NCBI RefSeq assembly: GCF_900188005.1
Contig: NZ_FZNR01000008.1
Coordinates: 275,794-339,793, forward strand
From: Actinoplanes regularis
Lineage (GTDB): Bacteria; Actinomycetota; Actinomycetes; Mycobacteriales; Micromonosporaceae
DNA length: 64,000 nt
Reading direction: 5' to 3'
The notes beneath the pieces are model-generated. The model was not told the origin of the DNA, searched no databases, and worked only from the letters and a program-made list of their open reading frames with translations. The stretch's first letter is position 1; each line of letters opens with the position of its first letter. The translations under genes and the position numbers were made by a program. Below are positions 8,001 to 16,369 of this stretch, in pieces.

Positions 8001-9146
8001 ATGTCTGCGACCACCTCTCCCAGCGGCAATCCCTCCGGACGGGCCTCCGTCCCGCCGTACGGGTCGGCTTCCGGCCGCCCCGCGGGACGCCCGGTGTCCC
8101 CGGGTGGTCCGGGTGAACGAGGGCACTCCTACAAGGGCGGCCGCCCGCGGATCCGTCCGCGCTGGGGCCGCATCGCTCTGATCGCCGGCGGCGTGGTGCT
8201 GATCCTCGCCCTGGCCGGCGGCTTCTTCGCGGTCAACTACGTCAACGGGATCGACGACGATCTCAAGCGCACCAACGCCTTCTCCGGCCTCTCCGAGGAC
8301 CGGCCGGCCAAGACGGTGAAGGGCGCGTTCAACATCCTGCTGGTCGGCAGCGACTCCCGGGATCCGGACACCAAGGACGACGAGGCCAACGCCTGGCGCG
8401 CGGACACGCTGATGATCATGCATGTGCCCGCCGACCACAAGAACGCGCAGATCGTCTCGATCCCGCGCGACCTGTGGGTGGTCGTGCCGAGCAGCAACGA
8501 CGCGCCCTGCAGCTCCGGTTCCCGCGCCAAGATCAACGCATCGTTCGCCTTCGGTGGCCTGCCCCGCGCGGTCCACACCGTCGAGTGCCTGACCGACGTG
8601 CACATCGACCACGTGATGGCGGTCGACTTCGGCGGCTTCAAAGAGGTCACCGACGCCTTGGGCGGTGTCGACCTGAAGGTCGACCAGAGCATCACGTCGA
8701 TCCACCCGCCGCACCGCGTGTTCAAAAAGGGCATGATGCACATGGACGGCGCCCAGGCCCTGGACTGGGTGCGTCAGCGCAAGCAGTTCCCCCGCGGCGA
8801 CTTCGCCCGGATGCAGCACCAGCAGGAGTTCCTCAAGGCGCTGATGGACAAGGCGGCCAGCAGCGGCACCCTGACCAGCCCGGGCAAGCTCGACGACTTC
8901 CTCGACGCGGTGGCCAAGGCGGTCACCGTCGACCAGGACTTCTCGCTCAAGGACATGGTTCTGCAGTTCCGTAACCTGCGCGGCGACAACCTGACGTTCC
9001 TGACCAGCCCGAACAAGGGCAGCGAGACGATCGCCGGGCAGTCCGTGGTGGTCTCCGACCGGGAGAAGGCGCTGGCGCTCTACGAGGCGATGGCCGCCGA
9101 CAAGATGAACGAGTGGATGGCGGCGAACCCGGTCAAGAAATCCTAG
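8001..9146 (+). CDS. LytR-CpsA-Psr (LCP) family cell-wall glycopolymer ligase
   Basis: 381 residues. A cytoplasmic, Gly/Pro/Ser-rich N-terminus (1-54), one membrane anchor (about 55-77), then the extracellular LCP domain. Family landmarks are visible in order: NILLVGSDSRD, RADTLMIMHV, VSIPRDLWV (pyrophosphate-binding Arg/Asp), KINASFAFGG, IDHVMAVDFGGF, ALGGVDL, LDWVRQRKQFPRGDFARM-QHQQ. LCP proteins transfer undecaprenyl-linked glycopolymers (teichoic acids, or arabinogalactan in mycobacteria) onto peptidoglycan outside the membrane. The LytR C-terminal domain is absent, so this is the single-domain type. Two internal Cys (about residues 169 and 193) could form a disulphide. Stands alone downstream of the 32-bp repeat array. 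Confidence 0.93.
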   Translation: MSATTSPSGNPSGRASVPPYGSASGRPAGRPVSPGGPGERGHSYKGGRPRIRPRWGRIALIAGGVVLILALAGGFFAVNYVNGIDDDLKRTNAFSGLSEDRPAKTVKGAFNILLVGSDSRDPDTKDDEANAWRADTLMIMHVPADHKNAQIVSIPRDLWVVVPSSNDAPCSSGSRAKINASFAFGGLPRAVHTVECLTDVHIDHVMAVDFGGFKEVTDALGGVDLKVDQSITSIHPPHRVFKKGMMHMDGAQALDWVRQRKQFPRGDFARMQHQQEFLKALMDKAASSGTLTSPGKLDDFLDAVAKAVTVDQDFSLKDMVLQFRNLRGDNLTFLTSPNKGSETIAGQSVVVSDREKALALYEAMAADKMNEWMAANPVKKS

Positions 9147-9161
9147 GACGGCACCGCGCCG

Positions 9162-9167
9162 TACGCT
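9162..9167 (+). promoter_or_regulatory. -10 element of a leaderless rhodanese transcript
   Basis: TACGCT fits TANNNT and ends 6 nt before the GTG at 9174. A GGAGG overlaps the spacer but is only 1 nt from the GTG, too close to serve as a ribosome site, so a leaderless start is more likely. Confidence 0.45.
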
Positions 9168-9173
9168 GGAGGC

Positions 9174-9509
9174 GTGTTCGGACCTCAGGTACCCAGCGTG
9201 ACCCCGGATCAGGTCGATCCCGCCGCCTACCTCCTCGACGTGCGTGAGCCGGACGAGTGGACCGCCGGCCACGCGCCCGGCGCTCACCACGTGCCGATGA
9301 TGGAGGTGCCGGCCCGGATGGCCGAGGTGCCCACCGACGGCGAGGTCGTGGTGATCTGCCGGGCCGGCGGCCGCTCCGGCCAGGTGGTGGCCTATCTGTT
9401 GAACAACGGCTGGGACAACGTGCGCAACCTCGACGGCGGGATGAAGTCCTGGGCGGCGGCCGGCCGGGACGTGGTCAGCGAGGACGGGCAACCGGCCCGG
9501 GTGTTGTGA
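9174..9509 (+). CDS. Rhodanese-like domain protein
   Basis: 111 residues forming a single rhodanese domain. The motif YLLDVREPDEWTAGHAPGA is the classical N-terminal signature, and the active-site loop CRAGGRSGQ carries the cysteine (about residue 62) that accepts sulfane sulfur. Single-domain rhodaneses act as sulfur carriers or transferases; the acceptor is unknown. The loop CRAGGRS is the usual six-residue cradle of active sulfurtransferases. The stop overlaps the GTG of the next gene (GTGA at 9506-9509), so the two are coupled although their functions have no obvious link. Confidence 0.9.
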   Translation: MFGPQVPSVTPDQVDPAAYLLDVREPDEWTAGHAPGAHHVPMMEVPARMAEVPTDGEVVVICRAGGRSGQVVAYLLNNGWDNVRNLDGGMKSWAAAGRDVVSEDGQPARVL

Positions 9510-10294
9510 ACGGCTATCGACCCCTCGTCTTCGCCCATCGTGGGGGCGCGGACGCGCTGCCCGAGCACACGCTCGGGGCGTACCTGCGCGCTCTGGAGGA
9601 GGGTGTCGACGGCCTGGAGTGCGACGTCCGGCTGACCCGCGACGGGCACCTAGTCTGCTTCCACGACCGCAAGCTGAGTCGTACCAGCAACGGCAAGGGC
9701 CTGGTCAGCCGGCGCACCCTGGCCGAGCTCGACGAGTTCAACTACGGCTCCTGGCACCCCCGCTACCCGGCGGACGAGGAGCTGCCCGACCTGAGCCGGC
9801 TGCTCACGCTGGAACGGCTGCTGGAGGCGGTCCGGGACTGCGGCCGCCCGGTCCGGCTGCTGGTCGAGACGAAGCATCCCTCCCGGCACGGCGCCGAGGT
9901 GGAGCGCCGGCTGGTCCGGATGCTGCGCCGGTTCGGGCTGGCCGAGCCGAAGCCGGACGACCTCGTACAGGTGACCGTGATGTCCTTCGCGGCGCTCGCG
10001 CTGCGCCGGATCCGCGCGCAGGCACCCGGCGTGCCCACCGCCTACCTGATGGATCTCCTGCCGCCCATGGCCGGCAAGGGCCGGCTGCCGTTCGGAGCCC
10101 GAATCGCCGGGCCCGGCGTCGAACTGGTCCGTAACCGGCCCGGCTTGCTGCCCGCGATGCGGGCGGCCGGCCATCAGACGTACGTCTGGACCGTCAACGA
10201 GCCGGACGACCTGGAACTGGTGCTTCAGCACCAGGTGGACGGCGTGATCAGCGACCGGCCCAAGTTCGTCCTGGACCGCCTGGCACAGATGTGA
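9506..10294 (+). CDS. glpQ: Glycerophosphodiester phosphodiesterase
   Basis: 262 residues from GTG 9506, which overlaps the rhodanese stop by 4 bp; longer in-frame starts upstream would lie inside the rhodanese gene. Signatures of the GDPD TIM barrel: FAHRGG near the N-terminus (catalytic His), PEHTLGAY, ALEEGVDGLECDVRLTRDGH, FHD (second catalytic His), VETKHPS in the middle, and TVNEPDDLE with GVISDRP at the end. The family hydrolyses deacylated phospholipids to glycerol-3-phosphate plus an alcohol. No signal peptide, so probably cytoplasmic and of the UgpQ type rather than the periplasmic GlpQ type. The symbol is generic. Confidence 0.9.
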   Translation: MNGYRPLVFAHRGGADALPEHTLGAYLRALEEGVDGLECDVRLTRDGHLVCFHDRKLSRTSNGKGLVSRRTLAELDEFNYGSWHPRYPADEELPDLSRLLTLERLLEAVRDCGRPVRLLVETKHPSRHGAEVERRLVRMLRRFGLAEPKPDDLVQVTVMSFAALALRRIRAQAPGVPTAYLMDLLPPMAGKGRLPFGARIAGPGVELVRNRPGLLPAMRAAGHQTYVWTVNEPDDLELVLQHQVDGVISDRPKFVLDRLAQM

Positions 10295-10343
10295 CTGCGG
10301 ACACATCTGCCCAAAACGTGAGCGGCGAGGCAGACTCGCAGGC

Positions 10344-11489
10344 ATGCCGGACCGTCCCGACTACCCAGCACTGACCCGGGGTCAGCTCGCGGTTCTCGAC
10401 CGCGTCAACGCCGGCGAGTCCGGCCTGCCCGTATTGCAGCGACTGGTCCGCCTGGCCCAAGACGTGCTCGGCGCCGACGGGGCCGGTTTCGCGGAGTACG
10501 TGGCCGGCCAGGGCCGGATCATCGCGGCCACCGGGGTGTGCGAGCCGGCCGTCGGCCGTCGCCTCTCGCTTGCTCCGCTGGAGTCGGTGGACGACGAGTT
10601 CGCCCGGCTGGTCGAGGGCGGCGACCCGGGGCACATGTCGGGTGCCCGGTGCGTGGCCGGGGACACGGTCGCCGGCTCGCTGCACGTCTACTTCGGGGGC
10701 GCCGGTGAGCCCGGGACGGAGCATCACGCCGTACTGGAGCTGCTGGCCGGCGAGATCGGCCGCCTCTATCGCCTCGGCACCGGGCTGCCGGTGCATCCGG
10801 CGGCGACGGAGCAGGCCGATCGCGACCTCTGGGTGGCGGTCACCAGCCACGAGCTGCGCACTCCGGTCACGGTGATCAAGGGGTACGCGGACACCCTCAC
10901 CAACCACTGGGAGACGCTCGGCGATCCGGGACGCAGGGAGGCGGTCCGGGTGATCGGCAACCGGGCGGGCGAGCTGGCCCGGCTGGTCGACCGGCTGCTC
11001 GCCGCGGCCAGTGACGGGGTGCTCCGCTCGTCCCCGGCGGGACCGTTCGACCTGGTCGAGGCGCTGCGCGAGGCGGCCGATGAACTGCCGGCCGACCTGC
11101 GGCGCCGGTTGCGGCTCGTCCAGCTGCCGGAGGGCCTGCCGAAGGCGTACGGAAACCGCGATTCGATCGCCACCATCCTCACCGAGCTGACCACGAACGC
11201 CGAGAAGTACTCGCCGGCGGAGAGCACGGTCGAGCTGTGCGTGGGGGTGCAGGACGACACGCTGCGGTTCCGGGTCTCGGATCGGGGCACTGGCATCGCA
11301 CCCGAGCACGTCGAGCTCGCCTTCGAGCGGTACTGGCAGGCCGAGGGCGGCGACCGGCACCACCATCCCGGCGCCGGCCTGGGCCTCTACCTGGTCCGGC
11401 AGATGGTGGAACGCCAGCACGGGTGGGTGTCGCTGCGTCCGAGGGAGGGCGGCGGGACGGTGGCCGAGGTGCGCCTGCGCCGTGCGTGA
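10344..11489 (+). CDS. Soluble sensor histidine kinase
   Basis: 381 residues without transmembrane helices. N-terminal about 150 residues resemble a GAF-type sensor (LPVLQRLVRLAQDVLGADGA). The dimerisation/phosphoacceptor region has SHELRTPVTVIKGYADTL (His about residue 170). The ATPase domain shows LTTNAEKYSP (N box), VSDRGTGIAPEHVE (G1 box) and GAGLGLYLVRQMVE (G2 box). It would autophosphorylate in response to a cytoplasmic signal. No response regulator is adjacent, so it is an orphan kinase. A weak CAGACT element 8 nt before the ATG may be the -10 of a leaderless message. Confidence 0.9.
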   Translation: MPDRPDYPALTRGQLAVLDRVNAGESGLPVLQRLVRLAQDVLGADGAGFAEYVAGQGRIIAATGVCEPAVGRRLSLAPLESVDDEFARLVEGGDPGHMSGARCVAGDTVAGSLHVYFGGAGEPGTEHHAVLELLAGEIGRLYRLGTGLPVHPAATEQADRDLWVAVTSHELRTPVTVIKGYADTLTNHWETLGDPGRREAVRVIGNRAGELARLVDRLLAAASDGVLRSSPAGPFDLVEALREAADELPADLRRRLRLVQLPEGLPKAYGNRDSIATILTELTTNAEKYSPAESTVELCVGVQDDTLRFRVSDRGTGIAPEHVELAFERYWQAEGGDRHHHPGAGLGLYLVRQMVERQHGWVSLRPREGGGTVAEVRLRRA

Positions 11490-11534
11490 CACCGACACGG
11501 TGGCCCGCGTCACCGCTTTCCGGGTGACACCCCC

Positions 11535-11540
11535 TAGGCT
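11535..11540 (+). promoter_or_regulatory. -10 element of a leaderless DUF5926 transcript
   Basis: TAGGCT lies 8 nt upstream of the GTG at 11549 with no Shine-Dalgarno between. Confidence 0.5.
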
Positions 11541-11548
11541 GGTCCCTC

Positions 11549-12424
11549 GTGAGCAAGCGTCGTAAATCCCGCGAATCTGAGCCGAAGACCAAGGTGCGCG
11601 ACATCTTCGTCGCCCGCCCGTTCGAGGGTCTGGCCGACGAGCCCGAATGGATCGCGCTGCGCGAGCTGGTCCCGGCCGCCTCCGCGCCGCTGACCCTGAA
11701 GCCGGAGATCATCGCGGAGTACGGCGACCGCCCGGTCACCCTCTCGACGGTCCTGCCGATGGCCTGGCCGGCCATGTCGCGCCGGGACGGCGAGGTCTTC
11801 ATCGGTCTGCAGCGGCACGTGCAGTCCGGTGACGTCTCCCGTGACCTGGCGGTGGCGATCCTCGCCGGGCTGCAGACCACCCCCGGCGAGCCGGTCTCGG
11901 TGCCGGGGCTGCCCGGCGAGGGCCCGCGCCTGCAGGACATCCTGGCGGACGGCCCGCTCGAGATCACCATGCGGGACGGCTTCGAGTACTGGCTCGACAA
12001 CGACCAGCTGCAGGACGCCAATGTCAAGGCGTCGCTGGAGCGAGCGAACGCCTCGATCTACCCGACCGTGCGCCTGACCTCGGCGAAGGCCGCGTACTGG
12101 TGCCGGATCGCACCGGACAAGGGCCACGTCCGCTGGGTGCTCGGCGAGGACGAGGACCGGGCGCTGGACACGCTTGCCCGGCTCTCCGCCGCCGGCGAGC
12201 TGCTGCTGCGCGAGGAGACCAAGTTCGCCGGCATGTTCCGGGCGCACGGGCTGCTGGTCCCGGTCTGGGACATCCCCGGCGAACCCGAGGCGGGCGACTG
12301 GGAGGCGCCGCTGGCCGATTTCGCCAAGCGGTACCAGGACACCCTCGCGATCACCGAGCCCCTCGACGCCGCCGCCCGGCGCGCCCGGCAGGGCCTGATC
12401 GGCCGCCAGCTGACGCTCCGCTGA
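11549..12424 (+). CDS. DUF5926 family protein
   Basis: 291 residues, GTG start, no signal peptide or membrane helix. The N-terminus is basic (SKRRKSRESEPKTKVRDIF), followed by FVARPFEGLADEPEWIALRE and LPMAWPAMSRRDGEVFIGLQ, which I recognise as the actinobacterial DUF5926 family; older databases sometimes call these SecA-like because of a short SEC-C-type resemblance, but no zinc motif is seen here. Function unknown. The protein has many short hydrophobic strands and a helical acidic C-terminus. Monocistronic, with its own leaderless promoter, and converges on arginine deiminase across a hairpin. Confidence 0.85.
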   Translation: MSKRRKSRESEPKTKVRDIFVARPFEGLADEPEWIALRELVPAASAPLTLKPEIIAEYGDRPVTLSTVLPMAWPAMSRRDGEVFIGLQRHVQSGDVSRDLAVAILAGLQTTPGEPVSVPGLPGEGPRLQDILADGPLEITMRDGFEYWLDNDQLQDANVKASLERANASIYPTVRLTSAKAAYWCRIAPDKGHVRWVLGEDEDRALDTLARLSAAGELLLREETKFAGMFRAHGLLVPVWDIPGEPEAGDWEAPLADFAKRYQDTLAITEPLDAAARRARQGLIGRQLTLR

Positions 12425-12437
12425 GCGCTCTGACGCC

Positions 12438-12478
12438 GGCCCCGGTCCTCTGACACCCGCTGTCAGCGAGCCGGGGCC
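12438..12478. terminator. Branched hairpin between convergent genes
   Basis: Outer arms GGCCCCGG (12438-12445) and CCGGGGCC (12471-12478) enclose a second hairpin CTGACA/TGTCAG (12450-12455 and 12461-12466). It overlaps the last codons of the arginine deiminase gene and can terminate both directions. Confidence 0.6.
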
Positions 12479-13683
12479 AGCGGAGCCCGTTCGATCGGGC
12501 AGCTCATACAGCGCGGGCCGCCGCGGCCGCTGCCCAGCTCCGAGCCCTGGATCCGGACCACCTCGATGCCGGCGCGCTCCAACTGCGCGTTCGTCTCCAC
12601 GTTGCGCTCGTAGGCGACGCAGAGCCGGGGTGCGATGGCCAGGGTGTTGTTGCCGTCGTCCCACTGCTCCCGCTCGGCGGTCACCGGGTCGAGCCCGGTG
12701 TCGATGACACGCAGGTGGTCGATGCCCATCGCCTCGGCGGCCGCCTCCAGGAACGGGCGCGGCGGGCGGACCGTCAGCTCGTTCTCCGGTCCCGCGGTGA
12801 TGGTCCACGCCTGCAGGGTGTCGGCGACGTTGGGGTACATCACCACGGCGTCCGCGTCCACCATGGTGCAGACGGTGTCCAGGTGCATGGTGGCCCGTTC
12901 CTGTGCGATCGGCACGGCGAGCACGGTGTGCGCCAGGCCGGCCGTCAGCACCCGGCGGGCCAGCCGCTCGGCGCCGGCCGGGGTGGTGCGCTCGCCGACC
13001 CCGATCGCCAGCACTTCGGGCGCCAGCACCAGCACGTCACCGCCCTCGACGTGCTCCAGAGCCGGCTCGTAGAGCAGTTCCGCCCCGGCGAAGCGCGGGT
13101 GGTACCGGTACACCGCGTGGGTGAGCGTGGTCTCCCGGCGCCGGGCCGGCATCGCCAGGCTGGTCACCGCGACCCGGTCGCGCACCCAGACCGAGGAGTC
13201 CCGGGTGAAGAGCAGGTTGGGCAGCGGGTCGATGACGAAGTCGTTGCGTTGCAGCATCTCGTAGACCAGGCTGCCGCCGCCCGGTTTGACCTCCTCGTGG
13301 GCGAGGCCCGCGATGAGCACCTCGGCCAGCCGCCGCGGGTCCTGGTCGGCCAGGTAGCCGGCGATCCCGGCGCGCAGGCCGTCACCCAGCCGCGGGTCGG
13401 CCAGAACGCCGGCGGTCAGCTCGGCGCGGGCCTCCGGGACGGCGAGCGTCTCGGCGAGCAGCCGGTCGAGGTGGAGCACCTCGACGCCGCGGGAACGCAG
13501 CGCCTCAGCGAACTGATCATGCTCGTCCTGGGCTCTGCCGACCCACGGGATGCCATCGAAGAGCAGCGAGCCACTGTTCCGCGGCGTGAGCCTGGCCAGC
13601 TCTTTTCCGGGTCGGTGGAGCAGGACGGTGCGCAAACGGCTGACTTCACTGTCGACGTACACCATGCCGACGTTAGCCTGCAC
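12463..13683 (-). CDS. arcA: Arginine deiminase
   Basis: 406 residues, the usual length. Catalyses arginine to citrulline plus ammonia. Recognisable blocks of the guanidine-modifying superfamily: VDSEVSRLRTVLLHRPGKE at the N-terminus, DPLPNLLFTRDSSVWV, EGGDVLVL, HLDTVCTMVD (catalytic His region) and the C-terminal GRGGPRCMSCPIER with the nucleophilic cysteine. The substrate-binding Asp/Glu/His set is therefore intact. No arcB, arcC or arcD is adjacent, so this is a stand-alone deiminase rather than an energy-yielding ADI operon. A second guanidino hydrolase lies at 22697-23527. A later ATG (13665, MVYVDSEV) is an alternative start. Confidence 0.95.
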   Translation of the reverse strand: MQANVGMVYVDSEVSRLRTVLLHRPGKELARLTPRNSGSLLFDGIPWVGRAQDEHDQFAEALRSRGVEVLHLDRLLAETLAVPEARAELTAGVLADPRLGDGLRAGIAGYLADQDPRRLAEVLIAGLAHEEVKPGGGSLVYEMLQRNDFVIDPLPNLLFTRDSSVWVRDRVAVTSLAMPARRRETTLTHAVYRYHPRFAGAELLYEPALEHVEGGDVLVLAPEVLAIGVGERTTPAGAERLARRVLTAGLAHTVLAVPIAQERATMHLDTVCTMVDADAVVMYPNVADTLQAWTITAGPENELTVRPPRPFLEAAAEAMGIDHLRVIDTGLDPVTAEREQWDDGNNTLAIAPRLCVAYERNVETNAQLERAGIEVVRIQGSELGSGRGGPRCMSCPIERAPLAPAR

Positions 13684-13825
13684 CGAACGCTACCGCCCGG
13701 TCACGTTGCGATCTAGATCCTGGGACAGGCATGCGCCGGACGGGCGACGGCGATAACTTGGCAGGGTGCGACGAAGCCGCGATGCGCAGGTGTCGAGATG
13801 CACCATCCGCAAGAAGAGGTTGTCC

Positions 13826-13888
13826 GTGAATGCGGTATTCATCCACACTTCTTTCTCTTTCTTTCCCCTCCGTCACCCTTCTCCGTGA
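13826..13888 (+). CDS. Possible 20-codon small ORF (very tentative)
   Basis: A GTG-started ORF encoding VNAVFIHTSFSFFPLRHPSP. AGAGG lies about 7 nt upstream. The coding region includes a pyrimidine-rich tract CTTTCTCTTTCTTTCCCCTC. It lies in the 272-bp gap between arcA (divergent) and the NERD-like gene. Nothing else supports translation; it could as well be untranslated leader. Confidence 0.15.
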   Translation: MNAVFIHTSFSFFPLRHPSP

Positions 13889-13955
13889 AGGCTCGAGCAC
13901 GTACGGTAGTTGGAAATAGAGAGCCAGCCCGATAGACCTTTTGCCGGAGGTCGCA

Positions 13956-14693
13956 GTGACTGTCTTCCCCGCCCGCCCTGCCCTGCCCGTACCGTCCGCC
14001 AACCGAGCACTGACACCGGCGGGCCGTGCGACACCCTCCCCTGCTCTGGAACCACGACTCACTCCGGTCGAGTGGGCCCGGCGCCGTCGCGCCGAGCGTG
14101 AGGCCCGCCGCATGGAGGCGGCCGGCGCCCGCGCCCTGACCCGGCTGGACCGACTCGGTTCCGCCTGGCACATCGTGGACTGGCCGCGGACCGACCTGTC
14201 CCAGTCGTACTACGAGCCCGACCCCGCCGACGAGCGGGCCGGCTTCCTCGCGATCGGCCCCGGTGGCGTCTACGCGGTGACCGTCGCCGACCACGGCCGC
14301 TCCCGCGTCCTCATCGCCGGTGACGTGGTCCAGATCAACGGCAAGCGCCCGCAGTACATCGCGGAAGCGCGTCGTGACGCCCGGCGGGCCGCCAAGGCCC
14401 TCTCCGCCGCGGTCGGTCTGAACGTGCCGGTCACTCCCGTGCTGACGTTCGTCGGCTCCGGCGTGATCAGCGTGCACGGCCTGCCGAAGGACTGTCTGGT
14501 CGCCACCGACAAAGAGCTCGACCGGCTGCTGCTCGCCGGCGGGGCTCGGATCTCCGCGGCTACGGCGAGCAAACTCTCCGAAGTCGCCAGCAACCCTGGT
14601 ACCTGGTCGAACGCGCCCTATCGTCCGACTGGCGACTACCGTTGGTACAGCAACGGGCAGACGGCCGCTGACAAGCGGCCGACCCGCCGGTAA
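13956..14693 (+). CDS. NERD-like (nuclease-related) domain protein
   Basis: 245 residues from GTG 13956, chosen because GGAGG sits 5 nt upstream (13946-13950). An Arg/Ala-rich helical region (about 30-70) leads into FLAIGPGGVYAVTVADHGRSRVL, which resembles the core strands of NERD domains (igPgGvfvie-tK), then GDVVQINGKRP and a helix rich in Ala/Arg. The Lys of the usual E-x-K catalytic pair is not obvious, so nuclease activity is doubtful. A later conserved-looking block reads FVGSGVISVHGLPKDCLVAT. Function unknown; related proteins are, as I recall, common in Micromonosporaceae. Followed by a long hairpin and the PAS gene. Confidence 0.7.
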   Translation: MTVFPARPALPVPSANRALTPAGRATPSPALEPRLTPVEWARRRRAEREARRMEAAGARALTRLDRLGSAWHIVDWPRTDLSQSYYEPDPADERAGFLAIGPGGVYAVTVADHGRSRVLIAGDVVQINGKRPQYIAEARRDARRAAKALSAAVGLNVPVTPVLTFVGSGVISVHGLPKDCLVATDKELDRLLLAGGARISAATASKLSEVASNPGTWSNAPYRPTGDYRWYSNGQTAADKRPTRR

Positions 14694-14708
14694 CGTTCCT
14701 TGCAACGT

Positions 14709-14753
14709 CGCCGACGGCGGCGCCCGGGTTCGCCGGGGCGCCGCCGGTCGGCG
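14709..14753. terminator. Long GC-rich hairpin
   Basis: CGCCGA plus CGGCGGCGCCC (14709-14725) pairs with GGGCGCCGCCG (14736-14746) and TCGGCG (14748-14753), giving 17 base pairs with one bulged G and a 10-nt loop. Lies between the NERD-like and PAS genes and probably terminates the former. Confidence 0.7.
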
Positions 14754-14775
14754 CGACGAAAGCGAGGAGGAGCGG

Positions 14776-15237
14776 GTGGCGCATGTTGAGCTCTCCCTCT
14801 CGGGAGCGTTCGTCCCCCAGGCACGCACACCGGCCGAGGCCGAATTCGTCACCAGCGTCGAGCGCTGGGCGGGCACCGTGGCATCGGCCGCCGAGCCCTG
14901 CATGGTCATCGACGCCGGCGGCATGATCCTGGCCGTCTCACCGTCGTGCAGCGAGTTGCTCGGGTTGGGCAAGCCGGCCGAGGCGATCGGCAAGCGGCTG
15001 GCCGCGACCCTCGAGCTGATCGATTTCACGGCCGGCGCCGGCCCGCTGGAGGGCCCCGAGGCGGACAAGATCCCGCCGCTGCTGGCGGTCCGCAGTGAGC
15101 GCCTGGCCCGGGGCCTGATGCGGGTGGCGGCGGGTGCCGAGCGGCCGCCGCTGACGGTCGACGCGATCTCGACACCGCTGCTGTCGGGCGAACGAGTGGC
15201 CGGATCGCTGACCTTTCTCTCCCCGGTGAACTATTGA
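14776..15237 (+). CDS. Stand-alone PAS-domain protein
   Basis: 153 residues, GTG start preceded by GAGGAGGAG. A single PAS-like domain occupies about residues 25-150: PCMVIDAGGMILAVSPSCSELLGL is the standard PAS opening, and the C-terminal RVAGSLTFLSP is the last strand. No kinase, GGDEF or HTH domain follows, so it may be a cytoplasmic ligand sensor that acts through another protein. Weakly downstream of the NERD-like gene but separated by a hairpin. Partner and ligand unknown. Confidence 0.75.
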   Translation: MAHVELSLSGAFVPQARTPAEAEFVTSVERWAGTVASAAEPCMVIDAGGMILAVSPSCSELLGLGKPAEAIGKRLAATLELIDFTAGAGPLEGPEADKIPPLLAVRSERLARGLMRVAAGAERPPLTVDAISTPLLSGERVAGSLTFLSPVNY

Positions 15238-15308
15238 TGTCTGGTTTGTCCGTGGCGGTGTGGTGTTCGACGCATCCGACAACCATTGGGTGTTACCGAT
15301 CCGTAACG

Positions 15309-15314
15309 TAGTCT
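15309..15314 (+). promoter_or_regulatory. -10 element of a leaderless ACT-protein transcript
   Basis: TAGTCT ends 6 nt before the ATG at 15321; no ribosome-binding site is present. Confidence 0.5.
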
Positions 15315-15320
15315 GCCGTC

Positions 15321-15707
15321 ATGCTCGATCTAGACCTGTTACCAGGGGAATACGCGGTGTGCCGCCTGCCGGCCGGCTCGACCCTGCCCTCCTCCTTGAC
15401 CACGGGTCCGGACGACAAAAGCGTCATCTCCGTGACCTGGGGCCTCGATGAGATCTCGATCATCTGCCGGTCCGACCGGGTGCCCGAGGGCGCCGAGGCC
15501 GACACGGCGTGGCGCTGTCTACGCGTGGCCGGGCTCGACCTGACGATGACCGGGGTGCTCGCCTCGCTGGTCGGGCCGCTTGCCGACGCCCGGGTCAACA
15601 TCGTCACGTTCTCCACCTACGACACCGACTATCTGCTGGTGCCGACGGTGCGGCTGACCGAGGCGGTCAACACGCTGACCGTGGCCGGGCATCGAATAGC
15701 CGGCTGA
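15321..15707 (+). CDS. ACT domain-containing protein (CASTOR-type)
   Basis: 128 residues with two ACT-like halves: EYAVCRLPAGSTLP ... ISVTWGLDEISIICRSDRVPEGA, and WRCLRVAGLDLTMTGVLASLVGPLADARVNI followed by FSTYDTDYLLVP. ISVTWGLDEISI and STYDTDYLLV are the recurring signatures of small two-ACT proteins related to eukaryotic CASTOR1 and to the aspartokinase regulatory module. Such proteins bind amino acids; the ligand and target are not known here. Monocistronic with its own leaderless promoter. The prephenate dehydratase at 16370 also has an ACT domain, but nothing links the two. Confidence 0.85.
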   Translation: MLDLDLLPGEYAVCRLPAGSTLPSSLTTGPDDKSVISVTWGLDEISIICRSDRVPEGAEADTAWRCLRVAGLDLTMTGVLASLVGPLADARVNIVTFSTYDTDYLLVPTVRLTEAVNTLTVAGHRIAG

Positions 15708-15735
15708 CGATCTGGCATGGTCCGGCCCGGGCTCC

Positions 15736-15741
15736 TACCAT
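15736..15741 (+). promoter_or_regulatory. -10 element of a leaderless lipoprotein transcript
   Basis: TACCAT ends 6 nt before the GTG at 15748. Confidence 0.45.
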
Positions 15742-15747
15742 GAGCCG

Positions 15748-16338
15748 GTGTCACCGCACACTCGCTACATCCCCCTGACCGTGGGCGCGCTGCTGCTGAC
15801 GGCGGCCTGCGCGTCGCGGACCGAGCAGCCCCTGCCCGCCGCGAGCGCCTCGCTGCCGGCGGCCGGCGCAGTGCCCTCGATGGCCCTGCCGCCACCCTCC
15901 TACGCGCCGATGTCACCCGGCATCGGCTGGCCAACGGCGACGTATGCGTATCCCACGCAGACGTACGCGTACCCCACGGCCACGACGACCGCGCCCACCG
16001 CGGCGCCGCTGACCAAGTCGCCGACGCCGACCCCGACGCACGCCGCGAAATGCACCGGGCAGCCGAAGGGCGCGGAGATCCTCACGGTCATCAAGGGTGA
16101 GGACGGCATCCCGGACAAGACGTTCCAGGTGAAGGACGGGCCGTTCTGCTCGGGGACGTGGGCGTTCACCACGGTGAAGCTCGCCGGGTCGGACGCGGGC
16201 GACCAGGAGCCGCTGATGGTCGTGACCATCGGCAAGGGCAACACCTTGACGGTGGTCGCGGCCGGGTCGGACGTCTGCAACGCGCAGGTGCAGTCCAGCG
16301 CCCCGGCCGGGATCCGGGTGCTCGCCTGTGGCTTCTGA
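15748..16338 (+). CDS. Putative lipoprotein with Tyr/Thr/Pro-rich linker
   Basis: 196 residues. A hydrophobic segment ends in the lipobox LLTAAC (Cys about residue 21), so the mature protein should be lipid-anchored outside the membrane. A linker with YAYPTQT-type and TAAPT motifs (about 50-95) leads to a C-terminal domain of about 100 residues with four Cys (AKCTGQP, FCSGTW, VCNAQ, LACGF), probably two disulphides. The Thr/Pro linker followed by a small Cys-paired domain recalls LppU-type actinobacterial lipoproteins, but I cannot assign the family. Ends about 30 bp before pheA. Confidence 0.8.
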   Translation: MSPHTRYIPLTVGALLLTAACASRTEQPLPAASASLPAAGAVPSMALPPPSYAPMSPGIGWPTATYAYPTQTYAYPTATTTAPTAAPLTKSPTPTPTHAAKCTGQPKGAEILTVIKGEDGIPDKTFQVKDGPFCSGTWAFTTVKLAGSDAGDQEPLMVVTIGKGNTLTVVAAGSDVCNAQVQSSAPAGIRVLACGF

Positions 16339-16357
16339 ACGCGCCGCCGACGAGCCT

Positions 16358-16363
16358 TAGACT
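16358..16363 (+). promoter_or_regulatory. -10 element of a leaderless pheA transcript
   Basis: TAGACT ends 6 nt before the ATG at 16370. Confidence 0.5.
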
Positions 16364-16369
16364 GACGAG